From Alphaproteobacteria bacterium (GTDB taxonomy: Bacteria > Pseudomonadota > Alphaproteobacteria > Rickettsiales > VGDC01), in the NCBI GenBank assembly GCA_016869895.1, contig VGDC01000017.1, positions 1 to 12,477 on the forward strand: DNA of 12,477 nucleotides, given 5' to 3'. Below the pieces are notes generated by a model. The model searched no databases. It was not told the origin of the DNA and saw only the letters and a program-made list of their open reading frames with translations. Shown in pieces: positions 4,675 to 11,357 of this stretch; positions within the stretch are counted from its first letter, which is position 1, and the number at the start of each line of letters is the position of its first letter. Position numbers and translations under genes: made by a program.

Positions 4675-6011
4675 GAACGCTTGCTCCGCAGTTTGGATTT
4701 CTTGAGGAGGCCTTCATACTGATGCGCGAAGAGGTGCGACTGTACCTGGCTGACGAAATCGAGCGTCACGTTCACGACGATGAGCAAACTCGTCCCACCC
4801 AGATAGAAGGGCACTTTATATTCGGCGATGAGCAATTCGGGCACCGCACAGACGAAGGCGATATAGGCTGCGCCGACCACGGTCAAACGGGTCAGGACGT
4901 AATCGATATAGACTTCGGTGTTCTTACCCGGACGGATACCCGCGATGAAGCCACCGTTTTTCTTCAGGTTCTCGGCTGCGTCCTTCGGCGGGAAGATGAC
5001 CGCGGTGTAGAAGAAGCTGAAGAACAGGATTATGAGCACATAGAGCGCGATATACAGCGGCTGACCGTGGCCGAGATAGGTGGCGACGGTGTTGAGCCAG
5101 CCCGTGCCGCCCTGATTGAACTGCACGATGGTCAGCGGGAACATCAGGATGGAGCTGGCGAAGATCGCCGGAATCACACCCGCCATGTTCAGCTTGAGCG
5201 GCAGGTGCGACTTCTCGCCCTGCATCAGCTTATTACCGACCTGACGTTTGGGATATTGAATGACCAGACGACGCTGCGCACGCTCCACGTAAACCATGAG
5301 CAGCACGAGAGCCACAGCCAGCACCAGCATGAACAACACCACACCGATGGACATGGCGTTGGTGCGCGCGCTGGAGAAGGTCTGGAACAGTGCGGGCGGG
5401 AAGCCTGCGACGATACCTGCGAAGATGATGAGCGAGATGCCGTTGCCGATGCCGCGCGAGGTGATCTGCTCACCCAGCCACATCAGGAACATGGTGCCGC
5501 CCACGAGAATCAGCGAGGTGGTGATGCGGAAGGTCAAGCCCGGCTCGATGACCGCGGAACCTGCGCCTGCACTCATGTTCTCCAGACCGACGGCGATGCC
5601 CCAGCCTTGGATGGCCGCGAGGAGGACCGTGCCGAATCGGGTGTATTGGTTGATTTTGCGGCGTCCGTTCTCGCCCTCTTTCTTCATCGCGGCGAGCTGC
5701 GGCGAAACCACCGTCATCAACTGCATGATGATGGACGCGGAGATATAAGGCACGACGGCGAGCGCGAAGATGGACATACGTCCCAACGCACCACCGGAGA
5801 ACATGTTGAACATGCCGAGGATGCCCTGCCCTTGCTGGTGGAAAATCTGCTCCAGCATGATGGGGTCTATGCCCGGAAGGGGAATAAAAGTGCCGATACG
5901 ATAAACAATGAGAGCGCCAAGGACGAACCAGAGGCGCTTTTTCAATTCTTCGGCTTTAGCGAAAACGCCGACATTCATATTGGCGGCGAGACGTTCTGCT
6001 GCGGAAACCAT
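4671..6011 (-). CDS. secY: Protein translocase subunit SecY
   Basis: 446 residues. The channel-forming subunit of the SecYEG translocon in the inner membrane, with about ten hydrophobic segments. Conserved blocks include KKRLWFVLGALIVYRIGTFI and PLPGIDP near the first membrane helix, PYISASIIMQL (plug and second-helix region), LPLKLNMAGVIPAIFASSIL, the GGFIAGIRPG cytoplasmic loop before TEVYIDYVLTRLT, and the C-terminal SHLFAHQYEGLLKKSKLR that touches SecA and ribosomes. I chose ATG at 6009-6011 over an in-frame GTG three codons upstream because AGGTGG (6017-6022) is five bases before the ATG, while the GTG has no site. MVSAAERLAANM also fits the family. It overlaps adk by 4 bases, and a hairpin sits in the 68-base gap after rplO. 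Confidence 0.98.
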   Translation of the reverse strand: MVSAAERLAANMNVGVFAKAEELKKRLWFVLGALIVYRIGTFIPLPGIDPIMLEQIFHQQGQGILGMFNMFSGGALGRMSIFALAVVPYISASIIMQLMTVVSPQLAAMKKEGENGRRKINQYTRFGTVLLAAIQGWGIAVGLENMSAGAGSAVIEPGLTFRITTSLILVGGTMFLMWLGEQITSRGIGNGISLIIFAGIVAGFPPALFQTFSSARTNAMSIGVVLFMLVLAVALVLLMVYVERAQRRLVIQYPKRQVGNKLMQGEKSHLPLKLNMAGVIPAIFASSILMFPLTIVQFNQGGTGWLNTVATYLGHGQPLYIALYVLIILFFSFFYTAVIFPPKDAAENLKKNGGFIAGIRPGKNTEVYIDYVLTRLTVVGAAYIAFVCAVPELLIAEYKVPFYLGGTSLLIVVNVTLDFVSQVQSHLFAHQYEGLLKKSKLRSKRS

Positions 6012-6016
6012 GGGAG

Positions 6017-6022
6017 CCACCT
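6017..6022 (-). promoter_or_regulatory. secY ribosome binding site
   Basis: AGGTGG on the minus strand, one base from the AGGAGG ideal and five bases before the ATG at 6009-6011. It decides against the in-frame GTG at 6018-6020, which lies within this very site. Confidence 0.7.
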
Positions 6023-6065
6023 ATATTGTCTGGGGCGAGAGGGTAGTCGGAGGGGGAATTCGCGA

Positions 6066-6096
6066 AAGCGAAAGGGCCGTTAGGCCGCTTTCGCTT
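6066..6096 (-). other. Long hairpin straddling the rplO stop codon
   Basis: On the minus strand AAGCGAAAG-C-GGCC, loop TAAC, GGCC-CTTTCGCTT: 13 pairs with one bulged C and a 4-base loop. The rplO stop TAA is in the loop. The 3' side continues CGCGAATTCCCCC, without a T-tract, so it is not a standard terminator. It stands between the highly expressed ribosomal genes and secY, where partial attenuation or 3' end protection after cleavage would be useful; that role is inferred. Confidence 0.55.
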
Positions 6097-6550
6097 CCGG
6101 AAGAACTACTTTACCGCCGGCTTTTTTCACAGCTTCCTGAGCTGCTTCGGACGCTTTCGCGACTTCGACGGTGACTTTCGCGCTGAGCTTGCCTTTTGCG
6201 AGCAGCTTCACGCCGTGTTTGTTGAGCTTCACCAGACCGGCTTCCTTCAGGACTTCAGCGGTCAGGGGCTTGGAAGCATCGACTTTCTTCGCATCGACGA
6301 GGCGCTGCAGGTCGGAAAGGTTGATGGCTTCGTATTCTTTACGGTTCAGGCTGGTGAAACCGCGCTTCGGCAGACGGCGGAAGATCGGCTGTTGGCCGCC
6401 CTCGAAACCGTTGATGCTGACACCGGTACGCGCCTTCTGACCTTTCACACCACGACCACCGGTCTTACCTTTGGTGCTGCCGATACCGCGGCCAATGCGG
6501 AGTTTGCCTTTGCGGGCGCCGGCGTTGTCTTTGATCTCATTCAATTTCAT
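6080..6550 (-). CDS. rplO: 50S ribosomal protein L15
   Basis: 156 residues. The glycine- and lysine-rich extended N-terminus (KGKLRIGRGIGSTKGKTGGR at 14-33, then GVKGQKARTG) and FEGGQQPIFRRLPKRGF (49-65) are diagnostic of uL15, whose tail threads into 23S rRNA near the peptidyl transferase region. The globular C-terminal half (about 75-150) includes VKLLAKGKLSAKVTVEV. ATG at 6548-6550 with AAGG about nine bases upstream. It follows rpmD after 55 bases and precedes secY, the conserved spc order. Its stop codon lies in the loop of a 13-pair hairpin. Confidence 0.98.
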   Translation of the reverse strand: MKLNEIKDNAGARKGKLRIGRGIGSTKGKTGGRGVKGQKARTGVSINGFEGGQQPIFRRLPKRGFTSLNRKEYEAINLSDLQRLVDAKKVDASKPLTAEVLKEAGLVKLNKHGVKLLAKGKLSAKVTVEVAKASEAAQEAVKKAGGKVVLPEAKAA

Positions 6551-6605
6551 CGGTCTAAACCTTATCTAACCAATCAGGCGATACGCCCAAAATTATTCTG
6601 GCAAA

Positions 6606-6815
6606 TTACTCGGCGGCTTCCACCTTGACGAGGTGGTTCACCTTGCGAACCATGCCACGCACGGAAGGGGTATCTTCCAGAACGCTCACACGGCGGATCT
6701 TGTTGAGGCCGAGGCCCACGAGGGTCGCGCGCTGCTCATCGGGACGACCGATGGGGCTGGCGATCTGCGTGACTTTGATTTTGCCTGCGGCAGCAGCTTG
6801 TTTCTTAGCGGCCAT
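6606..6815 (-). CDS. rpmD: 50S ribosomal protein L30
   Basis: 69 residues, short-type bacterial uL30. The core KIKVTQIASPIGRPDEQRAT followed by LVGLGLNKIRR and VRGMVRKVNHLVKVE is typical. The first 11 residues (MAAKKQAAAAG) are a small alanine/lysine extension beyond the roughly 59-residue E. coli form. It binds 23S rRNA on the large subunit. ATG at 6813-6815 is preceded by AGAGGT. It follows rpsE after 10 bases, so it is likely translated from the same message with coupling. Confidence 0.97.
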   Translation of the reverse strand: MAAKKQAAAAGKIKVTQIASPIGRPDEQRATLVGLGLNKIRRVSVLEDTPSVRGMVRKVNHLVKVEAAE

Positions 6816-6825
6816 GATATACCTC

Positions 6826-7392
6826 TTACTCTTCTACGGCTGCGGAAGCGTCTTTGGTGCTGCCTTCACGACGGCCGACGACTTCGCTGATTTTCAGGCC
6901 GCGCTTGCCAGCGATGGCACGCGGGGAACGGATGGACTTCAGGCCTTCGAAGGTTGCCTTCACCATGTTATGCGGGTTGCTGGAACCCTGCGACTTGGCG
7001 ACGACGTCCTGAACACCGAGTGCTTCGAAGACGGCACGCATCGGACCACCTGCGATCACGCCGGTACCGGCGGGAGCAGCGCGCATGATGACGTTACCTG
7101 CGCCGAAACGGCCGGTCACATCGTGATGCAGGGTACGGCTCTCGCGCAGCGAGATGCGAACCATGTTCTTCTTCGCCGCGTCTGTGGCCTTACGGACCGC
7201 GTCGGTTACTTCCTTCGCTTTGCCGGAACCATAGCCGACTTTACCTTTGCCGTCACCGACGACGACGAGTGCGGCGAAACCGAAACGACGGCCACCTTTC
7301 ACGACTTTCGCGACGCGGTTGATGGAGACCAGCTTATCGATCAGATCGCTCTGTTCAGCCTGCTGCGCTTTGGCGGGTGCATTACGTGCCAT
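6826..7392 (-). CDS. rpsE: 30S ribosomal protein S5
   Basis: 188 residues. The N-terminal double-stranded-RNA-binding-like fold is visible as LIDKLVSINRVAKVVKGGRR (17-36), FGFAALVVVGDGKGKVGYGSGKAKEV, and the C-terminal domain as GAGNVIMRAAPAGTGVIAGG and SNPHNMVKATFEGL. uS5 lies at the mRNA entry side of the 30S body, takes part in decoding accuracy and is the site of spectinomycin-resistance mutations near the VVKGGRR loop, which looks wild type here. ATG at 7390-7392 with AAGGA upstream; 21 bases after rplR. Confidence 0.98.
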   Translation of the reverse strand: MARNAPAKAQQAEQSDLIDKLVSINRVAKVVKGGRRFGFAALVVVGDGKGKVGYGSGKAKEVTDAVRKATDAAKKNMVRISLRESRTLHHDVTGRFGAGNVIMRAAPAGTGVIAGGPMRAVFEALGVQDVVAKSQGSSNPHNMVKATFEGLKSIRSPRAIAGKRGLKISEVVGRREGSTKDASAAVEE

Positions 7393-7413
7393 TTTGCTTC
7401 AAATCCTTCTTGA

Positions 7414-7779
7414 TTAGAACGAAAGGCCGCCTTCACGGGCGCCTTCTGCCAGCGCTTTCACGCGGCCGTGATAGATATAACCGCCGCGGTCGAAGACCAC
7501 TTCAGCCACTTTCGCTTCCTTAGCGCGCTTGGCGATCAGCTCGCCGACCTTGCGTGCAGCATCCACCGTGCTGGTGGTCTTCAGGGAAGACTTCAGCTCT
7601 TTGTCAACGGTCGAAGCGGAAGCGAGGGTCTTGCCCTGCGCATCGTCGATCAGCTGAGCATAGATATGCTTGCCGGAACGGAAAACGGAAAGACGGACGC
7701 GGCCGTTGCTTTTCTCACGGATGCTCAGACGTGTGCGACGCTGACGACGAGCAAAAAGTTGGGAGGTGGTGCTAGCCAT
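7414..7779 (-). CDS. rplR: 50S ribosomal protein L18
   Basis: 121 residues. A basic N-terminus (LFARRQRRTRLSIREK) precedes the core RVRLSVFRSGKHIYAQLIDD (27-46), and the end VVFDRGGYIYHGRVKALAEG (93-112), then AREGGLSF, is diagnostic of uL18. It binds 5S rRNA together with L5 and attaches it to the central protuberance of the 50S subunit. ATG at 7777-7779, only two bases after the rplF stop, so translation is probably coupled; the AGAAGAAG ribosome binding site lies within the end of rplF. Confidence 0.98.
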   Translation of the reverse strand: MASTTSQLFARRQRRTRLSIREKSNGRVRLSVFRSGKHIYAQLIDDAQGKTLASASTVDKELKSSLKTTSTVDAARKVGELIAKRAKEAKVAEVVFDRGGYIYHGRVKALAEGAREGGLSF

Positions 7780-7781
7780 GA

Positions 7782-8315
7782 TTACTTCTTCTTGCCTTCT
7801 TTGCTGATTACGTTTTCGTCCTCATAACGTACGCCTTTGCCTTTGTACGGCTCAGGTTTACGGAGCGAACGGAGAAGCGCGGCAACCGCGCCCACTTTCT
7901 GGGAATCCGCACCGGAGATGACGAGCAGGGTCGGCTTTTCAGCGACGATGCTGATACCAGCGGGGATAGCGTACTTGATGTCGTGGCTGTAGCCCAACGC
8001 CATGGTCAGGATATTGCCATCGATAGCGGCACGGTAACCGACGCCGCGGATTTCAAGGCGCTTGCTGAAGCCAGCGGTGACACCGGTGATCATGTTGTTG
8101 ATCAGGGTGCGGTGCAGGCCCCAATGCGAGCGAGCGCGCTGGGAGTCGTTCGCAGGATCGACCTTGATTTCACCATTGTCGATAGTGACTTTGACATCAC
8201 CGGTGACTTTGGTCTTGAGTTCGCCGAGCTTGCCTTTGACGGTGACGACGTTGTCTTTGAAGTCAACGTTCACGCCAGCCGGGATAGCTATGGGCAGTTT
8301 ACCAATACGCGACAT
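7782..8315 (-). CDS. rplF: 50S ribosomal protein L6
   Basis: 177 residues, the family length. MSRIGKLPIAIPAGVNVDFK at the start and the C-terminal signature SLRKPEPYKGKGVRYEDENV plus ISKEGKKK identify uL6. Two tandem related domains (about 1-82 and 83-177) are expected; the second begins near TLINNMITGVTAGFSKRLEI. It binds 23S rRNA near the sarcin-ricin loop and the factor-binding site. ATG at 8313-8315; the ribosome binding site TAGGAG overlaps the rpsH stop codon, eight bases upstream, which suggests coupling to rpsH. Confidence 0.98.
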   Translation of the reverse strand: MSRIGKLPIAIPAGVNVDFKDNVVTVKGKLGELKTKVTGDVKVTIDNGEIKVDPANDSQRARSHWGLHRTLINNMITGVTAGFSKRLEIRGVGYRAAIDGNILTMALGYSHDIKYAIPAGISIVAEKPTLLVISGADSQKVGAVAALLRSLRKPEPYKGKGVRYEDENVISKEGKKK

Positions 8316-8326
8316 CTGCTAATCTC

Positions 8327-8725
8327 CTAGAATACGCTGCAGAGCACTTCGCCGCCGACATTGGCCAGACGTGCATCGTAATCCGACATCACACCCTTGG
8401 GGGTGGAGAGGATGGCGATACCCAGACCATTGTAGTACTGCGGCAGCTCGCTGATTTTCGAATAGTTACGGCGACCGGAGGTGGAGATACGCTTGATCTC
8501 CTTGATGACCGGCTCACCTTCGTAGTATTTCAGGTCGATCGTGATTTCGGCTTTGCCATCAACAGGCTCGCCTTTAGCGAAATCAAGGATATAACCTTCT
8601 TTTTTGAGAACCGCGAGTACGTTCGCCAGCAGGTTGGATGCCGGGCAAGTGATACGTGCGAGGTTCGCGCGCTGACCGTTACGGATGCGGGTCAGCATAT
8701 CGGACAAAAGATCGTTCATCGACAC
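8327..8725 (-). CDS. rpsH: 30S ribosomal protein S8
   Basis: 132 residues from the GTG at 8723-8725. I prefer this GTG over the ATG two codons later (8717-8719): it gives the family N-terminus MSMNDLLSDMLTRIRNGQ, the usual alphaproteobacterial length, and a seven-base distance from GGAG (8733-8736); the ATG would be 13 bases away. A longer upstream frame to 8830 only reads through rpsN. Core motifs are EPVIKEIKRISTSGRR and the C-terminal GLGIAILSTPKGVMSDYDAR. uS8 binds the central domain of 16S rRNA and in E. coli represses the spc operon by binding the rplX-rplE junction mRNA. I do not see a clear equivalent site in the 28-base rplX-rplE spacer here. Confidence 0.97.
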   Translation of the reverse strand: MSMNDLLSDMLTRIRNGQRANLARITCPASNLLANVLAVLKKEGYILDFAKGEPVDGKAEITIDLKYYEGEPVIKEIKRISTSGRRNYSKISELPQYYNGLGIAILSTPKGVMSDYDARLANVGGEVLCSVF

Positions 8726-8732
8726 AGGGCTA

Positions 8733-8738
8733 CTCCTA
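8733..8738 (-). promoter_or_regulatory. rpsH ribosome binding site over the rpsN stop
   Basis: TAGGAG on the minus strand; its TAG is the rpsN stop codon. It is seven bases before the GTG at 8723-8725, which supports GTG as the rpsH start and implies that ribosomes ending rpsN re-initiate at rpsH. Confidence 0.75.
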
Positions 8739-9041
8739 CCAGCTCGACTTGACAATGCCTGGGATCTGGCCATTGGAAGCCAAATCGCGCACGGCAATGC
8801 GGGAAAGTTTAAATTTACGGAAGAAACCACGGGGACGACCGGACAGGCCGCAACGGTTGCGCAGGCGGTTCTTCGCGCTGTTGCGCGGAAGTTCTGCCAG
8901 TTTCAACACGGCATCGAAGCGCTCTTCGATGGTGGTCTCTTTATTCATTACCAGTTTCTTCAGCTCAGCGCGCTTGCCTGCATATTTCTTATTCAGGCGG
9001 GCGCGGCGCGCGTTTTTCTCTGTAGAACTCAGCTTAGCCAA
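8736..9041 (-). CDS. rpsN: 30S ribosomal protein S14 (long, zinc-free type)
   Basis: 101 residues. The C-terminal half RNRCGLSGRPRGFFRKFKLS (61-80), then RIAVRDLASNGQIPGIVKSSW, is the uS14 signature. This is the long form without the CX2C...CX2C zinc ribbon of the short paralogue; only one cysteine (Cys64) is present. It binds 16S rRNA in the 30S head near the A and P sites. The start is TTG at 9039-9041, giving MAKLSSTEKNARR, which matches family N-termini; GAGGT (9047-9051) is five bases upstream, and there is no in-frame ATG nearby. A TTG start in such a highly expressed gene is uncommon. Confidence 0.97.
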   Translation of the reverse strand: MAKLSSTEKNARRARLNKKYAGKRAELKKLVMNKETTIEERFDAVLKLAELPRNSAKNRLRNRCGLSGRPRGFFRKFKLSRIAVRDLASNGQIPGIVKSSW

Positions 9042-9046
9042 GGGAT

Positions 9047-9051
9047 ACCTC
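9047..9051 (-). promoter_or_regulatory. rpsN ribosome binding site
   Basis: GAGGT on the minus strand, five bases before the TTG at 9039-9041. With the conserved MAKLS N-terminus it fixes TTG as the rpsN start codon. Confidence 0.75.
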
Positions 9052-9064
9052 GCTTCTTACTAAC

Positions 9065-9649
9065 TTATTTCCGGAACGGAAGGTTAAAACCAGTCAGAAG
9101 CGCCTTTGCTTCTTCATTGTTCTTTGCGGTGGTCACGAAAGTGATGTCGAGACCGCGGACCTTATCAACTTTATCGTAGTTGATTTCGGGGAAGATGATC
9201 TGCTCTTTGATGCCGAGCGAGTAGTTGCCGCTGCCGTCGAAGGACTTCGCGCTGATACCACGGAAGTCGCGGACGCGTGGCAGAGCGATGTTCACCAGAC
9301 GGTCAAGGAATTCATACATATGCGCGCGGCGCAGGGTGACTTTGCAGCCCAGCGGCATACCTTCACGGATCTTGAAGCCCGCGATGGATTTCTTCGCTTT
9401 GGTGACGACAGGTTTCTGACCTGCGATGGCAGCCATATCGGCTACAGCGGCGTTGATCGCCTTGCTGTCTGCGACCGCTTCGGTCACACCCATATTGATG
9501 ATGATCTTCTCCAGACGCGGAATCTGAAGTTCGTTCGTGTAGTTGAACTGCTTCTGAAGCGCTTCACGGATTTCGTTCTCATACACGAGGTGGAGATACG
9601 TCTTCTCACCAGCGTGTTGGGAAACGGTTGTTTTCTTTTTCGTAGCCAT
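9065..9649 (-). CDS. rplE: 50S ribosomal protein L5
   Basis: 194 residues. The signature segments IPRLEKIIINMGVTEAVADS (43-62), KPVVTKAKKSIAGFKIREGM (79-98) and SFDGSGNYSLGIKEQIIFPE are unmistakable for uL5, which binds 5S rRNA with L18 and bridges to S13 at the central protuberance. Compared with E. coli L5 (179 residues) there is a basic N-terminal extension of about 15 residues (MATKKKTTVSQHAGEKTY); some alphaproteobacterial L5 proteins also have a short extension. ATG at 9647-9649, with a modest AAGG nine bases upstream; 28 bases after rplX. Confidence 0.98.
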   Translation of the reverse strand: MATKKKTTVSQHAGEKTYLHLVYENEIREALQKQFNYTNELQIPRLEKIIINMGVTEAVADSKAINAAVADMAAIAGQKPVVTKAKKSIAGFKIREGMPLGCKVTLRRAHMYEFLDRLVNIALPRVRDFRGISAKSFDGSGNYSLGIKEQIIFPEINYDKVDKVRGLDITFVTTAKNNEEAKALLTGFNLPFRK

Positions 9650-9677
9650 GGTGCTGAACCTTAAACCTGTACGTCAA

Positions 9678-9998
9678 TTATGCGATAGTTTCGCCAGAGG
9701 CCTTGGCAACGCGAACCTTGCTGCCGTCCTTCTGAACTTTATAGCCGACTTTGGTCGCCTTGCCGCTTTTGGGATCGACGAGCGCGACATTGGAGACATG
9801 GATGGAAAGTTCTTTTTCCTTGATGCCGCCGGCGTCAGCCATGCTGGGCTTGGTGTGGCGTTTCACGAGGTTGATCCCCTGCACGACAACGCGGCCTTCT
9901 TTCGGCAGCACTTTAAGGATGCTACCTTTTTTGCCAGCGTCACGACCGGTGGTCACGATCACTTCATCACCTTTTTTGATTTTCAACTTCTCAGCCAT
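9678..9998 (-). CDS. rplX: 50S ribosomal protein L24
   Basis: 106 residues. The N-terminal KOW motif (about 4-34, KIKKGDEVIVTTGRDAGKKG then SILKVLPKEGRVVVQGINLV) and KRHTKPSMADAGGIKEKELS identify uL24, an early assembly initiator of the large subunit that sits near the tunnel exit. The C-terminal GSKVRVAKASGE is also typical. ATG at 9996-9998. The ribosome binding region GGGGAA is held in the loop side of a small hairpin that ends at the base before the ATG; an AGAGGA lies further upstream. It follows rplN after 45 bases. Confidence 0.98.
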   Translation of the reverse strand: MAEKLKIKKGDEVIVTTGRDAGKKGSILKVLPKEGRVVVQGINLVKRHTKPSMADAGGIKEKELSIHVSNVALVDPKSGKATKVGYKVQKDGSKVRVAKASGETIA

Positions 9999-10012
9999 TT
10001 TGGTTCCCCAAA
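9999..10012 (-). promoter_or_regulatory. Small hairpin at the rplX start
   Basis: On the minus strand TTTGG-GGAA-CCAAA: five pairs closing a GNRA-type tetraloop, ending directly before the ATG. It contains the only well-spaced purine-rich stretch, so folding would affect initiation. The stem is short and could be chance. Confidence 0.3.
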
Positions 10013-10043
10013 TCCTCTAAACTTTACTAGCGGGCGGTACTTA

Positions 10044-10412
10044 TTACAGTACTTCAGGCGCCAGCGAAACAATTTTCATATATTTCTTCGCGCGCAGTTC
10101 ACGGGTGACTGGGCCAAAGATACGGGTACCGATCGGCTCACCCTGCTTGTTGATGAGAACAGCGGCGTTCTTATCGAAGCGGATGGAGCTGCCATCAGCG
10201 CGCAGCAGAGGAGAAGAGGTGCGAACGATGACCGCTTTGTGGACCTCGCCCTTCTTCACTTTACCACGGGGGATCGCGTCTTTGATGGACACGACGATCA
10301 CGTCACCGACGGACGCGGAGTTACGGTGGGAACCGCCCAGTACTTTAATGCACTGTACGCGGCGGGCACCGGAATTGTCCGCAACTTCCAAATTACTCTG
10401 CATCTGAATCAT
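10044..10412 (-). CDS. rplN: 50S ribosomal protein L14
   Basis: 122 residues, the exact family length. MIQMQSNLEVADNSGARRVQ then CIKVLGGSHR at the N-terminus, VKKGEVHKAVIVRT and the C-terminal IFGPVTRELRAKKYMKIVSL with APEVL are diagnostic of uL14, which forms intersubunit bridges with 16S rRNA and contacts L19. ATG at 10410-10412 is preceded by GAGGAG at eight bases, one of the best ribosome binding sites in the window. In E. coli rplN opens the spc operon; here it follows rpsQ by only 29 bases and I see no promoter in between, so the S10 and spc segments are probably co-transcribed. Confidence 0.98.
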   Translation of the reverse strand: MIQMQSNLEVADNSGARRVQCIKVLGGSHRNSASVGDVIVVSIKDAIPRGKVKKGEVHKAVIVRTSSPLLRADGSSIRFDKNAAVLINKQGEPIGTRIFGPVTRELRAKKYMKIVSLAPEVL

Positions 10413-10441
10413 GCTATGTACTCCTCAGGCTTTCGTTACGG

Positions 10442-10675
10442 TTATGCGTCGTAAACGACTTGCCATTTTTTTGACTTCGAAATCGGACGGGATTCTTCGA
10501 TACGAACCACATCGCCGGTTTTCGCCTGGTTGTTCTCATCGTGGGCGGCATATTTCTTGCTGCTGCGGATGGTCTTCTTGTACAGCGGGTGCTTGATGCG
10601 ACGCTCGACCAGAACCGTGACGGTCTTATCGTTCTTATCGCTGGTGACTACACCTTGTAATACGCGTTTTGGCAT
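10442..10675 (-). CDS. rpsQ: 30S ribosomal protein S17
   Basis: 77 residues. MPKRVLQGVVTSDKNDKTVT with VLVERRIKHPLYKKTIRSSK and later GDVVRIEESRPISKSKKWQV is the OB-fold signature of uS17, which binds the 5' domain of 16S rRNA early in 30S assembly. ATG at 10673-10675 with AGGAG about six bases upstream; 16 bases after rpmC. Last gene of the S10-type segment. Confidence 0.98.
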   Translation of the reverse strand: MPKRVLQGVVTSDKNDKTVTVLVERRIKHPLYKKTIRSSKKYAAHDENNQAKTGDVVRIEESRPISKSKKWQVVYDA

Positions 10676-10691
10676 TCTCGACTCCTACGCC

Positions 10692-10892
10692 TTAAGCAGC
10701 GGTTTTTGCTTGCTTCTGGGCAAGCAGGGTTTTGACACGCGCTACATCGCGGCGCACTTGGCGGAAGCGTGCAGGATTCTGCAACTCGCCAGCAGCGCGC
10801 TGGAAGCGCAGATTGAACTGCTCTTTGGACAGATCCAGAAGCAGCGTGTTGAGTTCATCGGCGCTCTTAGCGCGAAGATCAGCGGCCTTCAT
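10692..10892 (-). CDS. rpmC: 50S ribosomal protein L29
   Basis: 66 residues, two helices. MKAADLRAKSADELNTLLLD, LSKEQFNLRFQRAAGELQNP and ARFRQVRRDVARVKTLLAQK are typical of uL29. It sits at the tunnel exit with L23, near the docking site of trigger factor and the signal recognition particle. ATG at 10890-10892 only two bases after the rplP stop, with AGAGGT inside the end of rplP: strong translational coupling is expected. Confidence 0.97.
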   Translation of the reverse strand: MKAADLRAKSADELNTLLLDLSKEQFNLRFQRAAGELQNPARFRQVRRDVARVKTLLAQKQAKTAA

Positions 10893-10894
10893 GA

Positions 10895-11314
10895 TTATAC
10901 CTCTTCCGTGATACGGGTAACGAATTTGGTCTTGATCGGAAGTTTGGCAGCTGCGCGAGCGAATGCTTCGCGTGCCACTTCTTCGGACACACCATCGATT
11001 TCAAACAGGATGCGGCCGGGTTTCACGCGGGCTGCCCAGTATTCGACGGAGCCTTTACCTTTACCCATACGCACTTCAGCGGGCTTGCTGGTGACCGGAA
11101 CGTCTGGGAAGACGCGGATCCACAAGCGGCCAACGCGCTTCACATGACGGCTGATCGCACGGCGAGCCGCTTCGATCTGACGGGCGGTCACGCGCTCAGG
11201 CTCAAGAGCCTTGAGGCCGTGCTGACCGAAGTTCAAGTCGCTACCACCTTTTGCGTTGCCGTGGATACGGCCTTTGAAGGCTTTGCGGTATTTTGTCTTC
11301 TTGGGGAGAAGCAT
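10895..11314 (-). CDS. rplP: 50S ribosomal protein L16
   Basis: 139 residues. MLLPKKTKYRKAFKGRIHGN, ALEPERVTARQIEAARRAIS, the basic loop KPAEVRMGKGKGSVEYWAAR (77-96) and GRILFEIDGVSEEVAREAFA are diagnostic of uL16. It is a late-assembling large-subunit protein that supports tRNA positioning in the A site. ATG at 11312-11314 with AAGGGAAA upstream. The 43-base gap after rpsC holds a 5-pair stem (TGTCT/AGACA, 11342-11357) that starts right after the rpsC stop. Confidence 0.98.
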   Translation of the reverse strand: MLLPKKTKYRKAFKGRIHGNAKGGSDLNFGQHGLKALEPERVTARQIEAARRAISRHVKRVGRLWIRVFPDVPVTSKPAEVRMGKGKGSVEYWAARVKPGRILFEIDGVSEEVAREAFARAAAKLPIKTKFVTRITEEV

Positions 11315-11357
11315 AACCAGTTTCCCTTAATCTTTTACTAGTGTCTAAAACCAGACA

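Noticed and set aside
4722..6083. 453-codon open frame on the + strand opposite secY
   Set aside because: It lies antisense to the whole of secY, is rich in D, E, H and R in the way complements of membrane-protein codons are, has no recognisable domain and no ribosome binding site; a shadow of codon bias.
6551..6605. GGCG-TAT-CGCC stem in the rpmD-rplO spacer
   Set aside because: Only four pairs with a three-base loop; expected by chance.
8726..8830. N-terminal extension of S8 in the same frame
   Set aside because: These codons overlap rpsN in another frame and do not resemble S8; the conserved S8 N-terminus begins at the GTG at 8725.
9650..9677. S8-type autoregulatory RNA site in the rplX-rplE spacer
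   Set aside because: The spacer is only 28 bases and I could not find a helix resembling the E. coli spc operon S8 target by eye.
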